Of a stretch of DNA of 64,000 bases, positions 1-9,702 are shown one piece after another. The notes beneath the pieces are model-generated. The model was not told the origin of the DNA and made no database searches. It was given only the letters and a program-made list of their open reading frames with translations. This stretch comes from Larix kaempferi (Eukaryota; Streptophyta; Pinopsida; Pinales; Pinaceae). The position numbers and the translations under genes were made by a program. The stretch covers positions 3,248,001-3,312,000 of the forward strand of contig BSBM01001383.1 of assembly GCA_027924585.1 (NCBI GenBank), in the 5' to 3' direction. Each line of letters opens with the position of its first letter. The first letter of the stretch is position 1.

Positions 1-1338
1 AGCTAATTTGCGATCTTCCCCATATTGATCCAGAATCTTAGCCCATTGACTTTCTTCCTGATTACTAACTGTTCCTAAATAGTACTTCCGATCCATGGTA
101 TGGAGATATCACCTTGTATCTCCAAACACAACGCTGCGCACCTCACCTATCCTGTGATGAACGCTGTCGTATCCATCAACATGCCAAATATTATCTAATC
201 ATCGGTGATACCCTATATCCCCATGGCAATGATTCAATCTTACGACAATGTTTAACTCACGAGGAGGTCGAGCATGTTTTAAATGAATGCCACTCGAGGC
301 ATGTGGTGGTCACCTCTCTGGGATGGCCACAACCCATAATATTTTATGCACTGGATACTACTGGCCATCCATATTCAAAGATTTTATGGAAGCAGACAAT
401 AAGTGTCCTCCTTGCCATCTTTTCCATTATAAAAGCGCACACACCCCGCCTCACTCCATCCAGTTATCGCCGTTGGCCCCTTTGCAAAATGGGGCATTGA
501 ATTCATGCACTGTAATCCTACCTCGGCCGAGGGGCATGGTTATATTATTGTCACCATATATTAATTCACAAAATGGGTCGAGGCTATGCTTTCATACAAA
601 GAAGATGGCGAAACTGCCGCACTCTTTATGTTTAATCATATTATCACTAGATTTGGAGTCCCGTGAGCCATCCTTACAGACCATAGATCACATTTCCAAA
701 ATCATATGGTAAGTAAATTAAGAACCAAGTTGGGATTTCATCATGAAAAATCAACCCCCTATTATCCTCAATCAAACGGACAAGTAGAGGCCATTAATAA
801 GGTATTGAAAACCATGATTCAACGTATGGTAGGAACTCACAAGTCAAATTGGCATGTGATGCTTTTTTCATCCCTTTGGGAATATAAGAAATCTGTCAAA
901 ATCGCCACTGGATTCACACCTTTTCAATTGGTGTATGGACTAGAGTCAGTATTGCCTATTGAGTGCAAAATTCCATCTTTGAAGCTAGCCGTAGAACTCC
1001 TACCCAACACCACTGCTGAGGAAGAGAGATTCTTATACTTAGCCAGACTCGATGAGACTCACCGTGATGTAGCTCTGGCTAATGAAGCGCATAAGAAACA
1101 CATTAAGGCCCAGTATGACAAATCCGTACAACCACGTATCTTTAACGAGGGTGATTTGGTCTTGACATATGACAAAAAACATGATAAACTGGGGGCAAGT
1201 AAACTTGAGTCCATGTGGCATGGCCCATACATTGTAAAACATGTTTTGGAAAAAGGATCTTATGAATTGGTCGATTACACCGAAATATCCCTGGGAGTGC
1301 CTCGAAATGGGCTCTACCTAAAACGATACTATGCTTAG
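1..1338 (+). pseudogene. Integrase of T1 (zinc-binding, catalytic and C-terminal parts), decayed
   Basis: Integrase inserts the cDNA copy of the element into the genome. The H2C2 zinc-binding part is visible around 250-430 (LTHEEVEH, then NECH and KCPPC in a shifted frame). From about 450 one frame runs to 1338. It holds WGIEF at 490-504, where the first catalytic Asp of the family (WGID) is replaced by Glu at 499-501. TDHRSHFQNHM lies near 676-708 with the second Asp, and YYPQSNGQVE carries the catalytic Glu (about 760-790). A TGA at 664-666 and a TAA near 581 interrupt that frame, and a frameshift near 440 separates the zinc-binding part. The C-terminal half (706-1338) is fully open and ends GLYLKRYYA. 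The family and inactivity are clear. Confidence 0.9.
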
Positions 1339-1446
1339 GTCATCCTGCATCAGTACTCTGTATATATTGTATATAACGTGTGTTTGATTTGGTGTGACAC
1401 TTTCTTGTTAGTGTGTTAGGGTCTTATTTCGATTATTGCTTATACC

Positions 1447-1901
1447 ATGTTCTTCCGGGATGTGCAGATGGAAACCTGTTATGGATTCACGGATGACGCT
1501 AGTCGGCACACCCAAAACCACGCCTCGAAAGATTGGGTACTTTATTCCCCTGCTGATGAATTAATGAGTTTAGGTGGAGTTTGCTTAGGTTATGTAACTA
1601 ATAATATTGCCGAATATCATGTGGTGATTGGATTATTAACGATGCTTCCTCCCATGGAGTGATCCGTATCGTTGTTTACCTAGACTCTCATCTCATAGTC
1701 TTTCACTTGAACCGAGTCTATGCCATCTGTGACCCTACATTGCTTCGTCAATTTTGGCGAGTGCATCTGCTGGAAAGATCTTTTGAGTTCATTCGATACC
1801 AACATGTCCCGAGGCATATGAACACAATTGCAGATTCAATGGCTAACTTTATATTAGATTGGCACATTGCACATTTTAAACATTTTATTAAGAATGTATA
1901 A
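1447..1901 (+). pseudogene. Extra (archaeal-type) RNase H of T1, split by a frameshift
   Basis: RNase H removes the RNA strand during reverse transcription. All four acidic catalytic positions can be placed: Asp in GFTDDAS, Glu in NNIAEYH, Asp in VYLDSHL and Asp in NTIADSM. The first two lie in the frame of 1447-1662 and the last two in the frame of 1659-1901, so a single frameshift near 1656 breaks the ORF. Plant Tat elements are known to carry a second RNase H of this type. Here it lies about 110 bp after the integrase stop, not between RT and integrase. The product ends DWHIAHF, typical of such domains. Confidence 0.8.
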
Positions 1902-2133
1902 TTAACACAACATGTAAATTACCCATTAGTATATAAGCAAACATACATAAGACCCGCATTCATCATAAAGACACATTGTATAAATCGCTAGGTAATATTT
2001 TATATTAAGCATGGAGAAAGTTTTACAAAAAGGTACTCGTACAAAAATATGAATCCCATGGCTTTTAGTCTATCATATCTACAAAATATGAATCTCATGG
2101 ATGTCATTACTTCACTGCATATACATGCTATCA

Positions 2134-3391
2134 CTAGTGGTTCTCATGGTAACATATGATGGCTCTTGCCACCCGACGGAGTAGTCGACCAAAACGACCG
2201 GAAACCCTAGATGTCCGACGCTGATAATGTCGTGGAAAGTCATCTATAGAGATTCCAGGAATATCCACAGTCAATCGCTGGAGGTTCTCCTCGATCTCAT
2301 CTAGCTCCTCTATAGCCTCTCAGTTGGCCGCTACCATCTCCCTGACTACTCCTCGCCTTTCAATAGGCGATGATCCAACATGTATCGAAGGCCCAACATC
2401 TGTGTAGAAAAGTATAAAATATTAGTATTACAAAAAATTAAAAATCATAAGACACATAAAAAATGAAAAACAAAAGAGTTTTCTTCTTACCTAGCTCACC
2501 CCACTGTTCTCCCTCTGGAAGCACTAGGTACAGATCCCCTCAGAAATCTGCCCCTGGGTATGCATAGTCCTCTACCATAAATAGCTGACTATGTAACCAC
2601 ATAAAGAAGGTAGCCCCTTAAGTGATCATAGGACCACCACCACCATGCCGAGTCATCACCTTAGTCCACCTCAGCATGCATGGATCTTGTGGCTCGAGAT
2701 CACTGATCTCTACCTGTGGAAGGAGAAGGGGGACCCTCTCCAGGAAGAAGGAGACTATGATCGATCCATAACCAGATTGTTTGAGTTCTCTCCTCCTACA
2801 TTTGGTCAGTTTTCCTATGAGGTTTTCAAGGAGTCCCTCACACCAGTTGAATACTGTAGGTGTCATGCACTGACTGGCGTAAAGCATATGAACTCTAGTA
2901 GCCTGATGCAGAGCCCTGCTGCTCTCTACTCTCTCAATGGTGAAAAGTACAGTCCTCAAAGGAAGATCTCGCATGTTTTTTATGGGAATATTCCCACCTA
3001 ACATCTGGGTCCCGGGAATGCAAAATTGTGTGATCAAGTCCTTAGTAGTTCTATCTCCCCCCCTAGGGCCGGATAATGAAACTAGGGCTCCATGCCTTGA
3101 CAACCCCATCAGAAAATAAATATCAATATCCAATGTGAGGATATGTGTCCCAATCTAAAATTTTTGTTGATACAGGTCCTACATTCAGATCAAGTAATCC
3201 AATAACTGCAGTTGGGCTCTCATCCCTTGCACTTGAAAGAACTTTAATGACCCACATTCTCTCAAAGCATTAACCGAATGAGGATCATTGGCAGCTTGGA
3301 AATATTCCAATTCATGCTCCCTTTCCTTCCATTGCACCATCTTGATTGATAAGTCTTGCATGGAAATCAATTTAAGAAGCATTAGGACCAT
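2134..3391 (-). pseudogene. Antisense extra ORF (aORF) of the Tat element, two exons
   Basis: This is a conserved plant-retroelement ORF of unknown function, antisense to gag-pol near the 3' end of Tat-clade elements. One minus-strand frame runs from 3391 through 2491 and continues after an intron to the TAG at 2134-2136. It contains AANDPHSVNALRECG, a GLSRHGALVSLSGPRGG block, LPLRTVLFTIERV, PTVFNWCEGLL and GYGSIIVSFFLERVPLL, all features I associate with this family. In-frame stops (TGA and TAG codons near 3150-3187, TAA near 2617, TGA near 2545, TGA near 2322) disable it. Frame is preserved across all of them, so decay is mainly by substitution. No enzymatic motif is visible and I do not assign a function. 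Confidence 0.75.
2400..2490 (-). other. Spliceosomal intron in the aORF (91 bp)
   Basis: On the minus strand the donor reads GAGCTAG|GTAAGAAG and the acceptor TTTTCTACACAG|ATGTTGG. The intron is AT-rich with a T-rich tract before the acceptor. Removing it joins the two coding halves in the same frame (phase 1, reconstituting a GAT codon). The frame and consensus agreement make this a real intron of the ancestral element. Confidence 0.8.
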
Positions 3392-3523
3392 TTCATGGTA
3401 ACAAAAATCAAATTTTGGCTTGCATTCTTAATTTTTTGGGTCGCTTTGCCGCCGACGCACTCTGACTTTGGTAACAGGGCGTCAACGATGCACTTACCCC
3501 ATTCGGGATGTGCGTCACCGCTA

Positions 3524-3600
3524 GATGTCGCACTTCCCGAAAGGAAGAAGTGCATCATTGTTGGATGACACACTTCCTGAGAGGGAGAAGTGCACCTAGG
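3524..3600. repeat. Two adjacent imperfect hairpins with CACTTCC/GAAGTG stems
   Basis: The first hairpin runs from GATGTCGCACTTCC (3524-3537) over a CGAAA loop to GGAAGAAGTGCATC (3543-3556). The second starts with CACTTCCT at about 3571 and returns as GGGAGAAGTG by 3593. The right arms carry a small insertion, so the stems are imperfect. A closely related sequence forms a perfect 12-bp stem at 6425-6458. Confidence 0.6.
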
Positions 3601-3719
3601 CCACGCACTTTCCCCTATAGAATGACCCTTAAAACCACTCAAATATGCATGAAAACAATAAATTTGACCATGAAATTGAAGAGCAAAGGGATTAGAATTA
3701 CTTGGGCCTAATAGAATCA

Positions 3720-4118
3720 ATTAGAGCAAATTTGGGGTCTAAAATGGGCCTTATAATAAAACGAGCCATCTCGTAAGAAAACAAGCCATTGAATTCAAGA
3801 ACCAATAGAATTTCAATAAAAAAGTCAACCATAATGGTTGAGTTGGCATATTTGACATTAAAAACTACTTTTTTAATTCGTATTTTCAACATATCTCCCT
3901 ATCCTTTTACTCAAATTTTTAGCAGGAGCACTCCTTGGATGCAGAATTAAATTATGCATCCAACGACTATTCCCCCTCAAAATTTGAGTAAAATGACAGG
4001 GAGATATGTTGAAAATACGAAGAAAAAAGTAGTTTTTTCTTTTTTCCTCCAAAATTCATAAATATTATTTTATTATTTTCCTTAGGAGGCCCATTTTAGA
4101 CCTCAAATTTGCTCTAAT
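3720..4118. repeat. Imperfect inverted repeat (fold-back), about 400 bp
   Basis: The outer arms at 3720-3751 and 4087-4118 are 32 bp each and differ at one position. Inner arms at about 3860-3920 and 3979-4036 are strongly complementary with a few mismatches. At the centre, GGATGCA (3937-3943) pairs with TGCATCC (3955-3961). The left half has about 60 extra bases between outer and inner arms. It could be a fold-back or MITE-like insertion in T1, but I see no clear target-site duplication. Confidence 0.7.
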
Positions 4119-6250
4119 CGGCTGAATGGTTGACCGACATTCTAGCAATCCTCATAGCAAATTTGAGCTAAAAGGGGCTTTTCACTCACTCCCAACTTGG
4201 TAAAAACACAATGGTAAATAATTTTTTACTTTTACCCCTTTTAACATCAAAATGGAATATTCCAAGTTTAATTTTTATTATTCCAAGTGGTTTTTTACTA
4301 AGTTGACTATATTTTTGTGTTTTATTCTACACATTAGCTCTAAAACTTATTGCAAAGCTTGCAGGTTGAGGTTAATACACATTTGACTGTGATGGAGATC
4401 ATTTTTTACTTTTTCATGCTCCTCATTAAATATGAAAAAGCTTCTAAGTGATTTTTGATACCATTATCGTGCTCGCTAAACTTAAGAACAAAAGGTGTCG
4501 AGCTTTGTCTTTGTTCCTTCTCGTGCTCGTAAATACATGATAATAAGTCACCGAGTTTACTTTTATCTCTTTTTCGGGCTTGTAAAATTGTTATGAAAAA
4601 GGAACCCCCCTGAAGTTTCCTTTAAGCTCTTTTCAGACTCCCCAAATATGAAAAAATTTCCAAGTGAACTTGTCTCTTTCATGCTTGTAAAAGGATGTGA
4701 AAGGTTGTCTACACGGTGATAGTTTACCCCTTTTCGGACCGTGTGGACTATTTACGAAAAATGAATACTTTGGTCAACATTTGACTAGAAGAGTTCTTCT
4801 AGGTATTGTTTTATACTTTTTTTCAAATCTTGAGAACTAAATCTACGAAAAAGTACACCTTGGAGTTTCCTTTGGTTTTTTAAGACTCTCTAAACATGAA
4901 ATGACATCGATTTTAGCTTCTATGGACTCGTTAAAATTCAACAATGAAGGACCCTTATAGGGGCGAGTCCATCCTATCTTAGGTTCATAAAACATGTGAT
5001 ATTGGACTCGTCCAAAGGACGAGATATATCGAGCATCTGTTATCCTACTCAATCTCATTAATAAACAAAGAGGTACTCGTTAATCATGATGAGGAATAAG
5101 GAAAGAGTGTGTATCTACCTGTGTTGATGGCGGCTTATAGTCACCCTTGAACATAGCACCTGTTTGCATCTCATTCAAACAAATTCGGTAATTGGCATTT
5201 TCTTGAGTTATTCCACTCCTTTGGGTCATCTGAAGAATGCATCAATCATGTGTTGTGTTAGGTCTTGGTATCCGTCTCGTCATACCAATGCTGTCAAGTC
5301 ATGCCATTCCATGTTCCAGGGAAAATCTGTTGTTGAGTCAACCTTTGCAGTCATTATACCTTCCTTTGTGTCGTTCACCCTTGAGTCAGTCTTAAAATTT
5401 ACTCTATAGTCCAATCTATTTCAAAAATATATTTGATTTTGTTTCGCATCGATGACGGGGGAAACATTATGGCCCTCCTTCGACGGGTTTATCTTTTTCG
5501 ACTTCAACACATCATCTAAGGATTAGACCTAGAAACCAAGTCAAGTACCTTGGACCTACATGCCTTAATGGCAAGTTACCTCGCTTTCAGCAGTAGGTTC
5601 ACATCATTGACCTCTGACTGGAAGATTCCACCGAGTGTTCGACTTCAACTCATTAATTCACATTTAGGGGAATGTAGTAGAGTACCTTGGGAGTCATTGA
5701 CATTAATGATTATTTCTCTCGCACCTGTTAACAATATACCTCAATGACCGGTAATCAAGTGATTTCTACCATGTTCGACATTGGGACATCTATTCGCATG
5801 GTTAGAATTTTACTTTTGCGGGTTCAGGATGAAGATCCTGAGATAACTTATGTATCTTACCCAGGTTGCGATGGATATTTTTTGAGTAGGATCCCACATG
5901 GATATCATGATGGAACCATTATTTTTTCACATAGATCCACATTGTATTGGTCCGTGGCTATGTTCCTTTCGTCTCGTAGATCCACTGTGTACCTTCTCGT
6001 GGCTACGATATGGTCTTGTTATGGATGTATGGATCCACGTTTGTATTCTTAGTGGCCATACTTTTATTCAGTGGTTTTCATGGATTTGCAGTGTATTGGT
6101 CGACAACCATGTTATGCGTCATTTGAGACACATATCTTAGAGTTAGGGATACTGCAGAAGTCCTTGTTCAACATTTCAACCAATGGTCTTTGCCTTAAAC
6201 CTCCACAAGTCAAAGCACTTCACCTATCCTATTTCTATAACTTCATGCTA
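4119..6250. other. Non-coding tail of T1, no gene recognised
   Basis: This stretch is AT-rich, with short ORFs that match nothing I know. From about 4380 to 4740 there is a loosely repeated phrase (a CTCGTAAA-like element followed by ATGAAAAA) that may be a very degraded tandem array. It probably represents the spacer between the aORF and the 3' LTR, which is long in Tat-type elements, possibly with further decayed insertions. Confidence 0.4.
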
Positions 6251-6262
6251 TGGGGGGCATTC

Positions 6263-7185
6263 TGTTACACCAAAATCTCGTCATCATGAGATATGTATCC
6301 TTGTCTTGTACTAATCCCTAAAGCATTGATGCAAAATTGACTGAAGGAAGAGAGTTGGCTTGGTTTTTTCCTATGTTGTCACACTAACGCACCTTGCACA
6401 TTGACATATTGCGTCAGATCCTTGATGACGCACTTTGCATATTGAAAAAGTGCGTCATTGACATTGTCTTCCTTTGTTCAATGTGCATCACCCTTCAAGG
6501 ACACAGGATGCTAGTTGAAAACGTGTGTCATTGTCTGTTAGGAAAGAAGAAAAGAAGCTCCGGGAGCCTTCTAGAACGCTTCATGGAGGCTTATCCCAAT
6601 AAATCAATGAGGGTGGAAGTCGATACCCTAACTTCTTGGGATGATCCCTTAGCCTTCTCCATCAAATCCTCAATCCCTTCTATCCTCTTTGGCCTATATA
6701 TTCAAGCCTCTTCTTTATAGTTAAGGGAAGAAGGACTAGAGCATCAAAACACTGGTGAAATTCTGCCAGAGTTGAAACCCTTTCATCCATTGGAGGCAAG
6801 ATTGGATCCTTGAGGCAAGGATCATTTGGAAGAAATTGCAACATCAAGGCAATGGTTATAATCTCCTCTCCTTTGTTTTCATTAATATAGTGATATATAC
6901 TCTTTCCATAAAGGTTTATTGTGCATTATAAATATTTAGAATTAGTTTCCTTGACCACTAGTTTAGATTAATAGATATTGCATATTATTATCGTTTGTGT
7001 GTTTCCACTTGTTTGTTCTATCTTGTTTTGCAACTAAAGATTAAGGGCTACATCAAGCAAGGAGACATGATTATGGTTGCAAGGTAAGCAATTCCTTTTC
7101 ATCTTTTGTAATTTGATCAATCTAGGAAAGTTTGTATGTTCTGTAGCATTTTTTTCTAGATCTAAACCATTTAAACTAGGGAGAT
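6263..7185 (+). repeat. Probable 3' LTR of T1 (right end uncertain)
   Basis: A purine tract (ATGGGGGGCATTC, ending at 6262) directly precedes TGTTACACC, the usual TG start of an LTR. A TATA-like box (CTATATATT, 6694-6702) lies about 430 bp inside, suiting a U3 promoter. No second copy is present in the window, so the right boundary is a guess. Confidence 0.4.
6425..6458. repeat. Perfect 12-bp hairpin
   Basis: ATGACGCACTTT (6425-6436) pairs perfectly with AAAGTGCGTCAT (6447-6458) across a 10-nt loop. The same stem theme occurs at 3524-3600. It lies in the probable U3 of the T1 LTR, 240 bp upstream of the TATA-like box. Confidence 0.7.
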
Positions 7186-7265
7186 CGGTTGGTGTCAGCA
7201 TCGATGGATTTATCCATTAACACATACAAATTTAATACAATTTATCCTATGGTTGTAACCAACTA

Positions 7266-7340
7266 CGCTCTTTGGCACAATGGTTGGGCTGTTGGCATAT
7301 GTGGGAGGAGGTTTGGGGTTCAATCCCCACGGACCTCTCC
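7266..7340 (+). repeat. tRNA-like sequence, probable SINE head
   Basis: An A-box-like TGGCACAATGG (7273-7283) and a B-box-like GGTTCAATCCC (7317-7327) are 33 nt apart, the normal internal pol III promoter spacing. The flanking bases do not form a convincing acceptor stem and no clean cloverleaf is seen, so this is more likely a tRNA-derived SINE start or tRNA relic than a working tRNA gene. No poly-A or T-rich SINE tail was identified before the LTR at 7403. Confidence 0.5.
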
Positions 7341-7402
7341 TCGTGAAATTTTGTCACAACGATGAAACAATTAGTTTTAAGTCATATATTAAATAGGCAC
7401 GT

Positions 7403-9637
7403 TGAACTTTGGTTGTCATTGATGTCAACTAATGTCAAAGAGGATATCAATTGATTTAGTTTGAGTCAATGATTTCAAATGATTTCAAAGTGGATACAAC
7501 ATTCCTATGCAAGCTTAAAGAAGTATATGGAAGCCACTTTGAAGAAGTATATGTGCAAGATGTTGAAGGATATGGATGCCAGTATGAAGAAGTATATCTA
7601 GAAGTTGCATCTAGTCTGAAGATGTGTGTCCAAGGATACATCATGCATAAACAGTATGAAGAAGAACATAAGGAGGATACATCATACAGATGCAGTTCAA
7701 AGAAGCACATAAGCAATGTATCCTACTACATGTGGTACCAACGCAGATATCAATTCCACCAAGTCATACTTTCTCAAGGAAGCAGTCAAAGAATTGGTTG
7801 GACAAAGGTACATGTGCACAAGTAGCCAAGGAGTTGGTTAAGCAAAGATACAAGTGTGCAAGCATGTTGAAATAAGACTCTGGAATGCACAAGCATTGCT
7901 TGGTCAAAGATCAGGAGTGCACAAACAACGAGAAACTGAATAGTCCTGAAAGCGCGCAAGTCCCACACGTAATGGTACTGCAAGGGTCAATGTCCCATCA
8001 AGTAGAAGTCAGTTTATGCGCAGATTCCACAAAGTATTGATACATCAGGAGTGCAACACCCACAAGGGATGGTACGACAAAGGTCAAAGATTCATCAAGT
8101 TGAAGAGCAAGGATGCACACATACCTCAAAGCAATGGTACATCAAGAGTGAAAGATTACATCACTAAGGTATAATTCCCACTAAGTTGTGGAACGTGGAT
8201 GCGTAAGACCCACAAAGGATGACACATCAGCGATGTAGAAGATGACATGTGGAAAAATCACAATCCGCGAATTATGGAAGAAGGGATGCCAGAACCAACT
8301 TGTGGACATACAATCCTTGCAGGACATGTATAAATAAAGATGCAAGTTGGAGATTTGAAGCAAGCTCAATGGAAAGATTGTAGAGCTTCATATGGAAGAT
8401 ACATATTTATATTTGGGGCATTAAGGGCTCGAGGACATAACAACATGATGTAGCGAGGAGCCAAGTGTGTACATGTAGAGGAATGAGACAACTGATGGTG
8501 CGCAAAATGATGTTGTAGATCTGTGACAGATGCACAAATATTGAAAGGAATAAACACAGAAGTATGCGCAATTGCGTGAAGATTGAACGATAGGATTGCA
8601 AACATCACACAGACAATCACAGATGTTGTAAGTAAGGAAGTAGCACAGAAATAAAACCGAAGTATATAAGAAGATGTGCAGATGTTTAGTTGATGCATGA
8701 ATACTAAAGTGAAGTGTGCCAAGTTGAGAAGTCCATCTGGTGTTCGATGAAAGAGCAGCGGAAGGATCCAGTAAGTGCCTCATGATGAGGATGATATGAG
8801 ACAAGTGTGTTAAACTAAAAGGATGAATCAATTGATGCATGACATGTCGCATATTTTCTAAAAGACTGTGTTACTTAAATAGAACGAACACATCAATTAG
8901 TGTGCAGTTCCATCTGTTACTGATGCATTATCTCAGAGCAACAAAATATCAATTGAAAGCACAATATCAGTTGGTGAGTGCAATTGCATAGTAGTAGATC
9001 GACAAAGCATACCTTGGCGCAGACTGCAGAATCAACAAGCACATAGTACATGAAGTAAGGAATCAACAAAAGTGTTGAATTGAGAGGAATGAGAAGTCAA
9101 GTGATGTATGCAACACGATGACAGAGAATCGTATGCATACGAAGTTAGCGCACAACATAATTAATATCAGAATATCAGAAGTGTGTGCGAGTTGGAAGTT
9201 CAGTAAGTTAGAATCGTATATTGGATATCTAGGCGACAGGACGGGGAAAGGAGCAAGGGGTTGTAGCCTCCTTCCAGTTTGTGCTGGAGAACATAGGGAG
9301 TTGGAGCTTCCTTCATGTCAGTGCCTATAAAACTAGGGCGTCGGTTCCTCCTTCCATTTGGTGCTGGTAAATACAGGAAGTTGGTGCTTCCTTGAATGTA
9401 TTATTTTCATTACAAAAGAGCATTCTGTGGTTTTTTCCCAATTGGGTTTCCACGTCAAAATTCCCTTGTTTTTTGTTCTTTGTCTTGGTGCATATATGGA
9501 TGAATGATTTTGTTTATATTGGATGCATAACTAAACATCAAGATTAAGTTAAAACTAATTTGTTAAAGAAGGAAAAAACTATTGATAACTGCATTAATAC
9601 TGATTCACCCCATCTCAGTATTAAATTGATTCCAACA
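7403..9637 (+). repeat. 5' LTR of copia element S (SIRE/Maximus-like), about 2.2 kb
   Basis: It begins TGAACTTTGGTTGTCATTG and ends ATTCCAACA just before a tRNA-iMet primer-binding site. The long length and adjacent gag suit a SIRE/Maximus-type copia element. A second copy of 8440-9180 occurs at 31832-32563. The left end is less certain than the right, since the 3' LTR of this copy is not in the window. Confidence 0.7.
9324..9332 (+). promoter_or_regulatory. TATA box in the S LTR
   Basis: CCTATAAAA occurs about 310 bp before the LTR end, a plausible U3/R promoter position. It is inferred from motif and place only. Confidence 0.5.
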
Positions 9638-9639
9638 AT

Positions 9640-9651
9640 TGGTATCAGAGC
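9640..9651 (+). promoter_or_regulatory. Primer-binding site (tRNA-iMet type) of S
   Basis: TGGTATCAGAGC lies two bases after the LTR end. This is the standard complement to the 3' end of initiator tRNA-Met used by plant copia elements to prime reverse transcription. Confidence 0.9.
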
Positions 9652-9702
9652 GGGTGTATTTAGTAACAGATTAACATTTGGAAGATAGATCATTGTGCAA
9701 AT

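Larger units (their letters stand above)
1..6262 (+). mobile_element. T1: 3' part of a Tat-lineage Ty3/gypsy retrotransposon, truncated by the window edge
   Basis: The stretch holds, in order, a decayed integrase (to 1338), an extra RNase H (1447-1901), an antisense ORF (2134-3391), a long non-coding tail and a polypurine-like tract at 6250-6260. An extra RNase H plus an antisense ORF near the 3' end is what is known of plant Tat/Ogre/Grande-type elements. The integrase ends in the family-typical LKRYYA. The coding parts hold several stops and at least two frameshifts, so this copy is dead. Reverse transcriptase and the 5' LTR lie outside the window. Confidence 0.75.

Noticed and set aside
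2645-3001. 118-codon plus-strand ORF
   Set aside because: It lies opposite the conserved aORF frame on the minus strand and has no recognisable motif.
7266-7340. Functional tRNA gene
   Set aside because: Only the A and B boxes fit. The acceptor and anticodon stems do not form.
7469-7825. 118-codon plus-strand ORF
   Set aside because: Low-complexity Glu/Tyr-rich translation within the S LTR, with no supporting homology.
8366-8852. Overlapping minus-strand ORFs of 118-143 codons
   Set aside because: They lie in the S LTR, whose second copy at 31832-32563 does not keep them open, and show no domain.
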